A stretch of 64,000 nt of DNA. Source: Oncomelania hupensis. Taxonomy: Eukaryota > Mollusca > Gastropoda > Littorinimorpha > Pomatiopsidae. A program made the translations under genes and the position numbers. This document shows, in pieces, positions 19,891-30,978 of the stretch. How positions within the stretch are numbered: position 1 is the first letter of the stretch; every line of letters starts with the position of its first letter. Below the pieces are notes generated by a model, which saw only the letters and a program-made list of their open reading frames with translations, made no database searches and had not been told where the DNA came from. The stretch spans positions 7,843,393-7,907,392 of the forward strand of contig CM072514.1 in assembly GCA_036898135.1 (NCBI GenBank), given 5' to 3'.

Positions 19891-21364
19891 TGTAACAAAC
19901 GCTTTTCGTATATGTTTGTATGAATAGATGTAATGACGTCACTAGCGATTAGACCGGAAGTGTGCGTGTTCAAAAATGAAATTATTAGTGAGTTGTGTTA
20001 GTCAGAGATTGCACGCCAGTTGAGGAGTAAAGACGTAACCTTGTGAGCTCTAGTGAAATCGGGATTCTTCTAGTGGAATACTGTAGCAAAAGCCCCAGTT
20101 TACCCTGCACACTTTGAGTTTTTGCTTGTTTAGTAAAAGTAGACGTAGAAGGTTACTGTAGTCTATAGCAGACGATTAAGGCATAACTGATGTGTACACA
20201 CACGCCGAACTTCACGCGAGCTGTGTAGTGACATCATCGCAGCGTGCGTTAAATCAGTTTTCTCAGCCAATCGGGACACAGGTAGAGTGGTTAGAACCAG
20301 TTCTGGCCGATTCAGTCAAAGCCAGGTAGGAGTTCAGTCGAGTTTGAAACTGCCTAGAGTACACAGTACACCTAAGCAGAAATCTCTCTCCTGAGAAGAG
20401 TAGACAGCAGTGCTTGTTGAATATTCAAATTCAATCAAGTAGCCACGGCCTGACATTGTCAAACAGGTAAATGAACATACTTCTGTTTCATCATGATATA
20501 TTTATATTATTGTTGAATTATGTTTGTGGATTTGCTATGCATAAAATGAATTGTTAGTCCGACTTTGCGTGACCACGTGGAAGCATCTGACCACGAGGCA
20601 AGCATGACCGGTCGCCGCCATCTTGTATTATGTACGGAACCACTGTTGTTTAATCTGTATGTATGCTTGCAGACCAGTGGCTGTACCCGAGAGTGTTTAT
20701 AATATTATTAATTCTTTATGTGTATAGTTAGCCACGATTTATATTTGTATATGTATAGGAAATTAGAGTGGAGATTCCAGTGGACCATGGACTTCGCAGA
20801 ATGTTCGTCGCTTATGTATAGAGATGTGGAGCTATCACTGAGGGCTACTTTGGCATTGAGTGAGACGCTCTGCACAGACCTATTATACAGGGTTGTGCAG
20901 AATTTCGTCTCATATGTTACAGACGAACAGGCGTTTTATCGTGAGCCCAACTCAGCACAATACAACACCAAGTCGACGAGTACAGTTGGCTGCCGAGGCA
21001 TCTACAGCATCGTGTGCAGATAGCCCCAAACGTCGTACCCAAAAGTCACAGACTACACGACGACACAGCGTGTACCAGAAGCTACCTCAACGCAGCGCTT
21101 CAAACACGCAGTTAAGTGCTCAAGAAACAGTGCACTAAAACTCTGTATAAACAGGACCACAGTAGTCCACTCTTCAAGAAGCTGACCCTTACGGCAGAAA
21201 GTAACCAGTGCCCGATGAAGATAAAGAAGCTGCCTAGAACTCTCAAAAGCAAACCAATCTAAGAAACATTTGAACTTTTAAGTTAGTTTCGAATTTCGAA
21301 TATCGTGTATAGAGTAGAGGAAATAAATGTGTGATTTTTACTGTTCTCAAGTGGCTGGACTACA
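19891..21364 (+). repeat. 3' LTR of gypsy element 2 (about 1.47 kb)
   Basis: Starts TGTAACA right after the polypurine tract and probably ends ...GGACTACA, giving TGTA/TACA ends. AATAAA at 21322 lies about 37 bp before the end. The 3' 1.3 kb recurs at 35235-36698, again downstream of a gypsy RNase H end. The start recurs on the minus strand at 11953. Conserved sites include CCACGTGG (20572) and a YY1-like GCCGCCATCTTGT (20614). The open frames inside (20718-21023, 20860-21138) have no recognisable domain. Confidence 0.7.
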
Positions 21365-22017
21365 TATTGTAAGCCCTGGACTGGCCAGAGCTTATTTTTT
21401 TCATGAACTTTTATTAATTCTTCTAAAACTATCTATTATCATACTACCTGAAACTTTTTATTGAAGAATGTGCAGAAAAATAGTTTTCATTTACAAATTC
21501 CAAGCAGAAGTTATCCTTGTTTTTGTGTCTGCTGAGAGTTAGCAAACCACTGTGGAAATGAACTCCAAGCCTAAGGTGAGAAAAATTATCTCATTCTGAC
21601 TTTAATTTGACTTTCTTTTCCTTAACATGCAGAAATGTTACAGTGGCAAATATTCGAGCCAAAGATTAAGTGGAACTGTTGTAATTCTGCTACAACTTTC
21701 TGTCAGTGTATTTTATTGTATTTATTCTAAAATTGTTTTTGATTGCATAAAGCCATGTTTGGTTTTTGTGGTAATGTTTCTTACATCTTTTACATTTAAA
21801 ATATTTGTATATGTATGTTTGGTGTTTTTTGTTTTAATACTTTTGTTTAATTTTATTGGACATGTGTATATTTACGAATTTTATCTTATTGTTTTGGCTG
21901 CTTATAATGATTCTGGATGTTTGTTTCTCGGCATGTGGTGTTAAATGTATGTAGTTTCTTTTTTTTATTTTTATATACAACATGTTTTATGTGTTGTACA
22001 TTCTCTTATTTATTTTA
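21365..22017. other. AT-rich, no gene recognised
   Basis: A hydrophobic 105-residue frame (21627-21944) is likely a product of T-rich composition. Confidence 0.5.
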
Positions 22018-22204
22018 TTTTATTTAATCGTTTTAATATAGCGCTTTTCCAGCTCAAGAGCTGCTCAAGGCGCTGACCGATACAGGATCTAACTCAAGCT
22101 GCTCGCGGCTGTGCGAGTGCTTGTGTGAGATTATGCGTGTGAGCGCTTTGAGCAGACTTTTTAGTTTGGAATTGCGCTTTATAAAATAAATTATTATTAT
22201 TATT
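22018..22204 (+). repeat. LINE/SINE 3'-end-like repeat with (ATT)n tail
   Basis: It contains AATATAGCGCTTTTCCAGCTC, CTGCTCAAGGCGCTGACC and ends TTGCGCTTTATAAAATAAA plus ATT units. The same end style occurs at 30846-30990, 38120-38193 and 50690-50770. No Pol III box was seen, so probably a LINE 3' UTR. Confidence 0.5.
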
Positions 22205-22381
22205 AAGAGGGAGACTGAAAAAGAGTTGGGAGGACAATATTCGAGAATGGACTGGTTTGACACTGAGCGAAGCCATCAGTTCTGCCGAGGACAGAGAAAG
22301 ATGGAGTATGCTGGTTAAATGATCATCTGTGGTGTCCCTACGACCTCCGGGTTACGGGACAGGATAGGATAGGATAGGATT
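22205..22381 (+). mobile_element. (GGATA)n LINE, 3' end only
   Basis: About 175 bp matching the last coding block (KKSWEDNIREWTG, RERWSMLV) and the GTTACGGGACA signature, ending in (GGATA)n. Strongly 5'-truncated. Confidence 0.85.
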
Positions 22382-22406
22382 TAATTTACCACAAAAAACC
22401 TATGTT

Positions 22407-23848
22407 ACAAAATCAACAAGATCTGTAACAAGATCTGGCAGAGTGGGGAGTGGCCTATACCATGGACCCAGTCGCTTGTCATCACTCTTCCCAAAAAAGG
22501 TAACCTTCAGGAGTGTGAAAATTACCGCACCATCAGCCTCATCAGCCATCCCAGCAAGGTCCTCCTGAAAATAATACTCAACAGGTTGAAACCCCAAGCT
22601 GAACAAATCATAGCTGAAGAACAAGCAGGATTCAAGGCAAGGCGAAGTACCACCACTGAACAGATTTTCAACCTCAGATTAATCTACAGCACCAACAACA
22701 TCTATATCATGTGTTCATAGACTTCAAGAAGGCGTTTGACCGAGTCTGGCATGCAGCTCTATGGGCAACAATGGAAGTGTACAATATCAGCCCTAAAATC
22801 ATTGAAATCATCAAAAGCCTGTATGAAAAGGCTACCAGTGCAGTCCTCCACAACAGCGCCATCGGGAACTGGTTCAGAACAACAATCGGTGTGCGTCAAG
22901 GATGCCTACTCTCTCCAACACTCTTCAACATCTTCCTTGAGCGCATCATGTCAGATGCTCTTGCATGAAGGCACAGTCAGCATAAAGGGTAGAGCAATCT
23001 CCAATTTTCGTTTCGCAGATGACATTGATGGATTGGCTGGAGAGGAACAAGAACTTGAACAGTTGGTACAGAGGCTTGACACCACCTCCAGAGCTTATGG
23101 AATGGAATAAGTGCAGAGAAGACCAAAATGATGACCAACAACACCCATGGCATCAACACGGACATCAAAGTTCAAGGCCAATCCCTCGCCAATCCCTCAA
23201 CACAGTGCATAGCTTCAAATATTTAGGAGCCATCGTATCAGACACTGGGTCCCGACAGGAAGTCCTCTCCAGGATCGCACAAACAACTGCTGCCCTGACA
23301 AGGTTGAAGCCCATTTGGAAAGACAGGACCATCAGTCTACATTCCGAAGTAAGACTGCTGCGCTCCCTTGTCATCTCCATCTTTCTATAATTAATATGCT
23401 TGCGAAGCATGGATCCTCACAGCAGATCTCCAACGAAGAATACAAAGCATGGAGATGAGGTGCTACAGAAGACTTCTGGGCATTTCCTATACCCAACACA
23501 TCACCAACGACGAAGTCCGAAAGACCATCACACAAGCCATTGGACAACACGATGACCTGCTCACAGTGGTGAAGAAGCGGAAACTCCGATGGAATGGCCA
23601 CGTCACCAGATCATCAGGCCTAGCAAAGACTATTCTGCAAGGCACAGTGCAAAGAGGTAGAAGAAGAAGGAGACTGAAAAAGAGGTGGGAGGACAACATT
23701 CGAGAATAGACTGGTTTGACACTGAGTGAAGCCATCAGGGCTGCTGAGGACAGAGAAAGATGGAGTATGCTGGTTAATCGATCATCTGTGGTGCCCCTAC
23801 GACCTCAGGGTTATGGGACAGGATAGGAGAAGGATATGACAAAATCAA
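22407..23848 (+). mobile_element. (GGATA)n LINE, 1.4-kb copy with target duplication
   Basis: Begins in the reverse transcriptase region and reaches the tail at 23838. The 10-bp ACAAAATCAA occurs on both sides (22407-22416 and 23839-23848), a good target duplication. Coding blocks: FKKAFDRVWHAALWAT, IGVRQGCLLSPTLFN (22886-22930), FADDIDGLAGEEQELEQL and MEMRCYRRLLGISYTQ. Broken by small indels around 22965 and 23108. The tail is slightly decayed. Confidence 0.85.
22711..23390 (+). pseudogene. Reverse transcriptase fragment in the 22.4-23.8 kb LINE
   Basis: The frame 22711-22968 carries IDFKKAFDRVWHAALW and GVRQGCLLSPTLFNIFLERI intact. A deletion of about 4 bp at 22966 then shifts FADDIDGLAG into the next frame, and another at 23108 shifts EKTKMM. 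The catalytic DD is present but not in one ORF. Confidence 0.75.
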
Positions 23849-25344
23849 GCAGCAATAGTCTGTTTTTGTCGTATTCAGCCTGATAATTGTGATAAGTTTT
23901 CCATAGCTAAGTTATGACGTTTAGATTCTTCTTTATTGTCTAGTTTTGAAAACAAATAATGTGATCCTGAAAAGGCTAACATCTTAACAGCAGCAGTGTC
24001 AAGAACTATAGCAGCGCCAGCTATATTTTAATAAATTTTTAATTTTTTGTTTTATTAAAAATGAATTACGATGATTTGTTCACCAGAGAAACAATTAATG
24101 TTACAGCCACGGGTGTTGATGGTTATGCATAGAAAAGAAAGAGGTTGATGAGATTGATTGCTTCAGGAAAATCAAAATTATATTTAGGTGTTGACTTAAC
24201 ACCTGAGCAAGCACTAACACTAAAACCCAAACAGATCATTGCTTTACATATTAGATATGATAAAATGTTCAGTGGACAAATGGTCAAAAGATCGGTGAGG
24301 TCTATTATAAAGTTATGTACAAAAACTGTATCAGCATTCCTTGCTTTAGATTGTTAAGAAGATTTACTTCATAATAAATCATGTTATTAATAATTGCCTT
24401 AGTGAAGTGACAAGAACTCTGTATTATAAGTTTGTAGGTATGTTGGCACCATTTTCAGCAGGGGCTAATTACTTTTCAACATGTAAATTTCTTTGCCATT
24501 AAAAATGGACTCTTCCAATCCAGAGATGATTCAGAACCCAGAGACACAGAAGACTGTGCTACAGGAGATTCAATAAACACAGTAGAAAGAGTGACTAACC
24601 AGAAAAGTCCTGGGCGAATAGCAGCTTGAAAAAAATTAGCAGAATATAATAAATTACACAGATGGAACAAGCAAAAAAACACAAATATATTAAACAAAGA
24701 CCAGACAAAAGAAGAACCAATAGCGCAACAAACATTAACAACCACGCCTGTGCTTCTTTCACTGGCACTGACTTTTCAGCCGAGACATACTAGGCCTATT
24801 ATAGCTTGCAAGCCCTGAGCCAGCCTCATGCCTGCAGTCTCGCTTCCCGCTAGCCCACGCTAACATAGCAGACAAAGAACAGAGTATGACTGAATGGATA
24901 TCATTCTCTATATTTGTGCTATAGAATTGATCATATTATGTGAAATATCGTTTGTATTGTGGTAGTCCTTTTGCATTTTAGTTACTTTCATATCTGTGTT
25001 TTGTGTTAGCACAAACTAAATCTCAGAATACCATTTCGTTTGTCTTATATTTTAGTCGATTTGACCGTGTGTACTGATCGGCCCTTCCTTGACTTGCAAC
25101 GGACCGGTTTTCGATCTAGTGTATATACGCGTTTTAATTACACATTTAAATTCGTTCTACAATGTTCACCATTTGAAGTCACTTAGTACACAGTTTGGCT
25201 GGCCTCTGTAATTGCAGCGAATTAACTTTTTCCTAGCGGTAATGGTGGTAACAATAGGCACATGCACATAATTGTTGCGTTGCCGCCGCGGGCTCACCGC
25301 GTGTACGCACGTACGTGTATGCTTTGATTTTCTCTCTCTTTCTA
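23849..25344. other. Unrecognised region with two broken small ORFs
   Basis: 24061-24357 reads as a roughly 98-residue protein with one stop (MNYDDLF at the start, LYLGVDLTPEQALTLKPKQI in the middle, ending at TAA 24357). 24495-24770 in one frame reads RVTNQKSPGRIAA, a stop, KKLAEYNKLHRWNKQKN. The composition looks coding-derived, but I do not recognise the family. The rest is AT-rich without features. Confidence 0.35.
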
Positions 25345-25515
25345 TTCTTTACTTGTTATGTCTCATTTGATTTTAACTTTGTTTTGTTAAGTCCTTTAAA
25401 ACCTAACTTCATTTACCCTTTGTTGATTGTGTGTTTACATTCAGTTTATGTGTATGTGTGTACATGTACAGTGTGTGTATCATTTGTGTTGTGTGTGTGC
25501 ATAATGTATTACAGT
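25345..25515 (+). repeat. Dispersed repeat shared with 49590-49735
   Basis: Both share the order GTCTCATTTG, AAGTCCTTTtAAAC, TTGTGTGTTTACATTCAGTT and a GT-rich end. Non-coding, origin unknown. Confidence 0.55.
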
Positions 25516-26100
25516 TATTGTGGGTTTTCCTAAAGTTTATTAATATTCAATTTGATCTGTCAGTTAATTGAGAATGGCTGCTGTGCAGTTGAGAATGGCT
25601 GCTATGCAACATACAAAGGAAAGCATGGGGCTTGAGAAACAAGGCAAAACAACTTCACTTGTTAATGAAAGAGCAACAGATAAAAAAAAACTTCACCCAT
25701 GTTGCTTCCCCCCCCCAAAAAAAAAAAATTAAAAGAATGGAAATACAGGTTACACCCTTGTTTCCCCCTTTTTTTAGACAGAGAAAGACATTACATACAC
25801 TACCGTGAGAAAAAGAAGAATAGTTTATAAGGTTTACTATTTTATATTACTAGAACTTTTCTAAAACTATAATTTGCATACATCTTTGTGAGGCATTTGT
25901 TAATTGTCTTTGTTCAGTCTACCCGGCCCTGTACCTACCACTACCAGTACAGTAGTGAAGCTTGGTCAGTGTGCCCATTTTGTGAAAGTGACATTTATGA
26001 TGGTCATTGTTCAATGTACTGTACCTGCATAACTGAATCTCTTGGCCAGTGGGCCATGTTGAGTGACAGTGAACTCTTACTTCATGACGGAATCGCTTGA
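25516..26100. other. No gene recognised
   Basis: Mixed A/T tracts and short frames only. Confidence 0.5.
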
Positions 26101-26470
26101 TCAGTCAATCAATCAATCAATCAATCAATATTTTAATTTAACGTCTTTTCACAACAATGTGATTTTAGACAACCATAACAAACAAAGAAACAAACAAAAA
26201 CAAATAGAAATTGTTAATTATAGTAACTTAAATAAATCTGTTCCGACAATGATACGCGCGATGTCCTGTAACATCGAACTATATAAAATGACCCTAATAT
26301 CGTCTTGTGCACATAAAATAATTCCATTTTCTTTGTACAGTGCTGTTAAAACAGGACAATCAAATAATATGTGGTGTAAGGAAATAGTTCCAGCACATAA
26401 ACAAGTAACATTTTTCAAATATTTTGTACACCATGAATTCAAGCTTGATCAGTGTGCTGTGTTGTGTGAC
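26101..26470 (-). mobile_element. LINE 3' end with (TTGA)n tail, minus strand
   Basis: The frame 26218-26442 encodes CLCAGTISLHHILFDCPVL, the zinc-knuckle-like LINE C-terminus related to that at 10985-11218. The 3' end is the (CAATCAAT)n tract at 26104-26128 on the plus strand. Confidence 0.6.
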
Positions 26471-26643
26471 AATGACAGTTATAGTGGTGATTTATTCAGG
26501 ATATATCCCTATCAGCATAATGACATAATCTTGGGTGAGTACAATAAATTTTTTATGTAATGTTTCCTACACGCACTAGGTTATATCAAAAAACACACAA
26601 CCATTGTACACGCACTGCATAGGCATGCCTAAGATATGTTATT
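26471..26643. other. Unassigned interval
   Basis: No feature recognised. Confidence 0.4.
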
Positions 26644-27167
26644 ACAGGAGGGAGGCCAAGATGGCGGAATCAGCAGACACGCAAAGCAGTAGATGGCAAG
26701 GGAAATATGATTTGAGTGGATATGTTGTGGCGTTGCACAGTCGGTCATTGTTAATTTTGTGTCTTTATTTGTGGTTTCATAATTGAAACATGTTTTTGTG
26801 ACTTGCGGAATCAAGCTCGACCATGTTGAAACGGGTTTGAAATGTCTCATTGAGCGATCCTTGGAGTTCATTTTGTCTTCTATTATCGGGCTATTGTAGG
26901 CCTGCTTCATCCGTGAACTGCTCTAAATCTTGGGTGTGTTTTTGTAGGAATGTCAAGTGATAATGTTCAGTGCTGACAGTGGTTCTTGCCGGGAATGGCT
27001 ACTATTTCCCACTACTTCACCTCATCTGTTGTGAAGCGTAACTTTTGTCAGAGTCAAGTGAAGGTAGTCCTGTATTTGGTCAACCTTTTACAAAAATAAA
27101 TCAAAATTTGTGCAGCGACAGTGACAGTTCATTTCATCTAGGAGGTGTAACCTGTGACAGTGACAGT
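26644..27167 (+). promoter_or_regulatory. Putative LINE 5' UTR/promoter with YY1-like start
   Basis: AGGCCAAGATGGCGGAATC (26653-26671) resembles the YY1 site that lies at the very 5' end of mammalian L1 and fixes its start. About 500 bp of untranslated sequence then leads to an L1-like ORF1. The inference that this is the 5' end of an L1/Tx1-type LINE rests on this motif plus the following ORF. Confidence 0.45.
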
Positions 27168-27932
27168 ATGGACTCCAAAATGGATATTCAGGAAACACTG
27201 CTTGCTATGCAAAGAACAATGAGTTTCTTATCTACAAAAAACGATATTCAAGAATTGAAAAGTGATATGGCTACTGACATTGAAAAACTGAAGGCAGAAT
27301 TTAGTACAATGACTCAGAGAATGCAAGACAAAATAGAACAAATTGAGGGAAAGTGTTTTGAAGTGGAAGTAAAGATTGACTTGATGATTGAGGAAGCAAA
27401 AAAGATCACGAATGAGAATATAGAGTTGCATCAGAAATTGGAGAAGGTGGAAGGTGATTTGAATGATTTACAGCAGTATGAAAGGCGTTGTAACTTGAGA
27501 ATTTATAATGTCAAGGAGAAAGCTGATGAAAAGACAGAAGGTGTTGTCAGTAAGATTTTGACAGAGCTGATTGGTGTGAAAACAACCCCAGAAGATTTTG
27601 AGGCCTGCCACAGGGTAGGTCAAGGTGGAGGCAGATCAGGCAGCAGCAACAACAACAGGAATACAAATCGCCCGATTCTAGTACGATTTAAAAATCGCAA
27701 CCTTCGTGACAAAGTATTGGAAAGTAGGAAAAAACTGAAAGGAAATTCTGATAAAGTGACTGTGATGGAGGATCTAACTGCTTACAATGCAAAACTGTCT
27801 AAAGAGGCGTATCAGCATTCAGCAGTGTTGGCCAGCTGGTCAAGTAATGGAAAGATTTTTGCTAAACTTAAAAATGGAAAGAGATTACAATTGAGATATG
27901 GGACAGATGTGGACAAATTGTTCCAAAAGTAA
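27168..27932 (+). CDS. L1-like LINE ORF1 protein (coiled coil, RRM, C-terminal domain)
   Basis: Intact, 254 residues from ATG 27168; an upstream TTG-initiated extension to 27045 lacks support. Residues ~5-103 form a long coiled coil. An RRM-like domain follows (RRCNLRIYNV at ~106, FEACHRVGQ, RPILVRFKNRNLRDKVLESR). The C-terminal domain has VMEDLTAYNAKLSKEA and SNGKIFAKLKNGKR. This is the Transposase_22/L1 ORF1p layout, an RNA-binding trimer that coats LINE RNA. The matching ORF2 could be LINE A at 33055, separated by an inserted L2-like LINE, or it may be lost. Confidence 0.8.
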   Translation: MDSKMDIQETLLAMQRTMSFLSTKNDIQELKSDMATDIEKLKAEFSTMTQRMQDKIEQIEGKCFEVEVKIDLMIEEAKKITNENIELHQKLEKVEGDLNDLQQYERRCNLRIYNVKEKADEKTEGVVSKILTELIGVKTTPEDFEACHRVGQGGGRSGSSNNNRNTNRPILVRFKNRNLRDKVLESRKKLKGNSDKVTVMEDLTAYNAKLSKEAYQHSAVLASWSSNGKIFAKLKNGKRLQLRYGTDVDKLFQK

Positions 27933-28284
27933 ATGACAGTGAAATGACAGTTAATTGACAGGCAAACTAAAAGTATGTGACTCATTGGCAGGTTCCAGGA
28001 TGCTCGCAACTGTTGTTACGTAGGCCTAATTCAGTGCTGTATATGACGGTGACTTTTTTGTATCTCACTTGATATGTATAATCAGCTATATAGGCCTACG
28101 ATGTTTAATGGTGGAGTATGCAGATTGGCTGCAATTATTTATTGCTACTTTCTATAGTGAAGGCTTACGTTAGTATAAACAGAAATGTTTTTTCTTTAGT
28201 AGTTGGGTAGGCCTAACGTGTCAGATTGTTTGATTTTATTTTTCCGGAATTTGGATTTGTTCCTCCTCCTTTCGGTTACTACAT
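27933..28284. other. Interval downstream of ORF1
   Basis: AT-rich, several TAGGCCTA motifs, no ORF of note. May be inter-ORF sequence of the L1-like element. Confidence 0.4.
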
Positions 28285-28287
28285 TAT

Positions 28288-29060
28288 AGCTTTTGCAAAC
28301 ACATCCTCCTTGGTGATTTCAACTTTCACTTTGACAAACCTGACCACCCGGACACAAAACGCCTATGCAGGTCACTTTCAAACCACAATCTTACACAACA
28401 CATCACACAACCCACTCACCGTCTTGGCCACACCATTGACTGGATCATCACTCGCACCTCCGATAAACTCTTTCTCGTCTCTGACATCTCCTCTGTACTC
28501 CCCTCCGACCACCTCGCTATTCTCGTCTTCCTCAATCTACCTCCCCCTCACAAACAACAACTCCTTGTCTCTCGCCGCAAACTAAAACCTGTCAACCGTG
28601 AGATCTTCTTCGCCGAAGCTGTCGACCTTCTCTCTGACTCTTCCTCCTCTGATCTTGCATCTCACTTTGATTCCTCTCTCCGTAAACTTCTTGACAACCA
28701 TCCCCTGTCACCTCCTGCTCCAGGCCTGACCGACTCCCTTCCCCCTGGCTCACCCATGAGATAGCAACGGCCAAGCGTGAGCGTCGGCAAGCTGAGCGCC
28801 GTTGGCGCTTATCTGGCCTAACCGTTCACAGACAGATTTTCCAAACCATCAGATCCAAAGTCTGCAGACTGATCTCTGATGCCAAACGCAAACACCTCCA
28901 AAACAAAATCCTAGAATCCACTTCTTCCAAAACTCTCTACGCTACGATGAACAAACTCTTAGGCACACCTAAAGAATCTCCACTCCCCAACACACACAAA
29001 AAAGAAGAACTCCCATCCGCCTTTTCCACCTATTTCTCTGACAAAATTCAATCTCTGCGC
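28288..29060 (+). pseudogene. Endonuclease C-terminal part and linker of L2-like LINE
   Basis: The frame from ~28289 reads ILLGDFNFHFDKPDHPDTKR, GHTIDWIITR and SDISSVLPSDHLAI, the APE endonuclease blocks GDFN, DWI and SDH. A stop near 28762 and later frame changes break the linker before reverse transcriptase. The N-terminal endonuclease blocks are missing. Confidence 0.75.
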
Positions 29061-29067
29061 AACACAC

Positions 29068-30702
29068 TTGACATTCTACCATCTCCGCCTTGCCCTCCTG
29101 ACTCCCCCTTCACAGGCACCCCCCCTCTCATTTTTCCGCTCTCTCTCTCAGGCAGAAGTTCTCAAAATCATAAAGACTATGTCTCTCAAAACCTGTGAAC
29201 TAGACCCCCTCCCAGCTTCCCTGTATTTGGACGGTCTCCCAAAACTTCTGCCTTTCATCACCGATATCATCAACACCTCTCTAGAAACTGGCTCTGTTCC
29301 TGATATCTTCAAGACTGCCATCGTTCGCCCTCTCCTCAAAAAACACAACCTTGACCCAAATGACCTCAAAAACTATCGCCCAGTCTCTAATCTCTCTTTT
29401 CTGTCTAAGCTACTTGAAAAGGTTGTCCTCAACCAGCTCAACGCTCACCTCACCATCAACAATCTCCTCAGTCCCTTCCAGTCTGCCTATCGCAAGCACC
29501 ACAGCACTGAAACAGCCCTTTTACATATTCTGAACGATCTTCTTCTCTCAACTGACTCAGGCAACATCTCCCTTCTTACCCTACTCGATCTCTCTGCCGC
29601 CTTCGACACTATTGACCATTCTATCCTCCTCCACCGCCTTCAACACTCCTTTGGCATCACTGACTCCGCTCACTCCTGGTTTCTTTCCTACCTCTCCGAC
29701 AGACGGCAGTCCGTTATCATCGATGGCATATCCTCTGACCCAGTTAGGCTCTCCTGCGGAGTTCCTCAGGGATCTGTCCTGGGTCCGGTCCTTTTTACAC
29801 TCTACACCTCCCCTCTGACCAACATCATCCAGTCTCATCACATAAACCACCACTTCTATGCTGACGACTCACAACTACAAGACAAAGACAAACCTGACAA
29901 CATTCAGGCACTCCTGACTCGCACGGCCGACTGCTGTGAAGACGTGAAGGACTGGATGACAGCAAACAAACTTAAACTGAACGACGACAAAACGGAAGCC
30001 ATGATGGTAGGCACACGCCAGAAACTCCCTCAGCTCCCCTCTTCTCTCCATCTTCAGCTTGACGGTACCTCTATCCCTCTCTCCGACTCTGCCAAGAACC
30101 TTGGCGTTATCCTTGACTCTTCTCTCTCAATGACTAGCTTTGTCTCTGCAACCGCCCGGGCCTGCTACTTCCACCTCCGTCGAATCAGTCAGATCAGAAA
30201 ATACCTCACCACTGAAGCTGCCACCAAACTTGCTGTCTCCCTCATCCTGTCTCGCATCGACTATTGCAACTCCCTTCTTTCCGGCCTTCCCCGCTCCACC
30301 ACTCTCCCTCTCCAACGCGTTCAAAACAATACTGCCCGCCTCGTCCTCAGAAAGAAGAAATCTGACCACGTCACTCCCTTGCTCAAAGCCCTACACTGGC
30401 TTCCCATCTCCCAACGCATTCAATACAAGACCTTGTCTCTCTGCTACAAGTCCCTCAACAACTCCGCTCCTCTCTATCTCTCTGACTTACTTCACCCATA
30501 CATTCCCTCTCGCTCTCTTCGCTCTGCCTCCGACCCTCTCCGCCTCCGCATTCCTCGCTCCAAACTCAGCACGTTCGGGTCCCGCTCCTTCTCTGTCTAC
30601 GGCCCATCCATCTGGAATACTCTTCCACTCTCTCTCCGTCAGAAACCCTCTCCCACCTCCTTCCAGTCTGCCCTCAAAACTTACCTTTTCAAGCAGTTCT
30701 AA
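29068..30702 (+). CDS. L2/CR1-like reverse transcriptase, open frame
   Basis: 544 open residues without an obvious native start; the upstream coding is frameshifted. Blocks in order: NYRPVSNLSFLSKLLEKVV, FQSAYRKHHSTETALL, LLDLSAAFDTIDHSIL, GVPQGSVLGPVLFTLY, FYADDSQLQ (catalytic DD), LNDDKTEAMMVGT, SAKNLGVILDSSLS, SRIDYCNSLLSGLPRS, and the C-terminal LHWLPISQRIQYKTL and SIWNTLPLSLRQ. It matches L2/CR1-type ORF2. All catalytic positions are present. The element as a whole is dead because the endonuclease is incomplete. Confidence 0.85.
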   Translation: MTFYHLRLALLTPPSQAPPLSFFRSLSQAEVLKIIKTMSLKTCELDPLPASLYLDGLPKLLPFITDIINTSLETGSVPDIFKTAIVRPLLKKHNLDPNDLKNYRPVSNLSFLSKLLEKVVLNQLNAHLTINNLLSPFQSAYRKHHSTETALLHILNDLLLSTDSGNISLLTLLDLSAAFDTIDHSILLHRLQHSFGITDSAHSWFLSYLSDRRQSVIIDGISSDPVRLSCGVPQGSVLGPVLFTLYTSPLTNIIQSHHINHHFYADDSQLQDKDKPDNIQALLTRTADCCEDVKDWMTANKLKLNDDKTEAMMVGTRQKLPQLPSSLHLQLDGTSIPLSDSAKNLGVILDSSLSMTSFVSATARACYFHLRRISQIRKYLTTEAATKLAVSLILSRIDYCNSLLSGLPRSTTLPLQRVQNNTARLVLRKKKSDHVTPLLKALHWLPISQRIQYKTLSLCYKSLNNSAPLYLSDLLHPYIPSRSLRSASDPLRLRIPRSKLSTFGSRSFSVYGPSIWNTLPLSLRQKPSPTSFQSALKTYLFKQF

Positions 30703-30904
30703 CACTATGACCTCACTACGCACCCCATCGCCAGCTGTCTCTTGCATATAGTGTCTGGTCTGTTTGTGGTATGAGTATATTTGAGTGAATGTATTTTTTG
30801 CGTAATTGTTACATGTGTCATTGTCTAAAGCGTGCACATGCGTGCGTGAGTTGTGAGTGCGCGCTTAGAGTTATAATTATTATAAGATAAGCGCATTATA
30901 AATA

Positions 30905-30909
30905 CAGTA

Positions 30910-30978
<69 letters not shown>
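30905..30978. repeat. (ATT)n tail of L2-like LINE
   Basis: About 24 ATT units. Confidence 0.9.

Larger units (their letters stand above)
16254..21364 (+). mobile_element. Ty3/gypsy-type element 2, integrase-first, with 3' LTR
   Basis: Order on the plus strand: gag, zinc knuckle, protease, (nested LINE 17950-18095), H2C2 zinc-binding, integrase core, GPY-type domain, last ~29 residues of RNase H, polypurine tract, 1.47-kb LTR. RNase H ends the polyprotein and lies after integrase, so the original order was gag-PR-INT-RT-RH. The reverse transcriptase and most of RNase H were deleted at ~19704. No 5' LTR is found. Numerous frameshifts. Confidence 0.85.

Noticed and set aside
21627..21944. Membrane protein gene of 105 residues
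   Set aside because: Hydrophobicity follows from T-rich DNA; no homologous family recognised and no supporting context.
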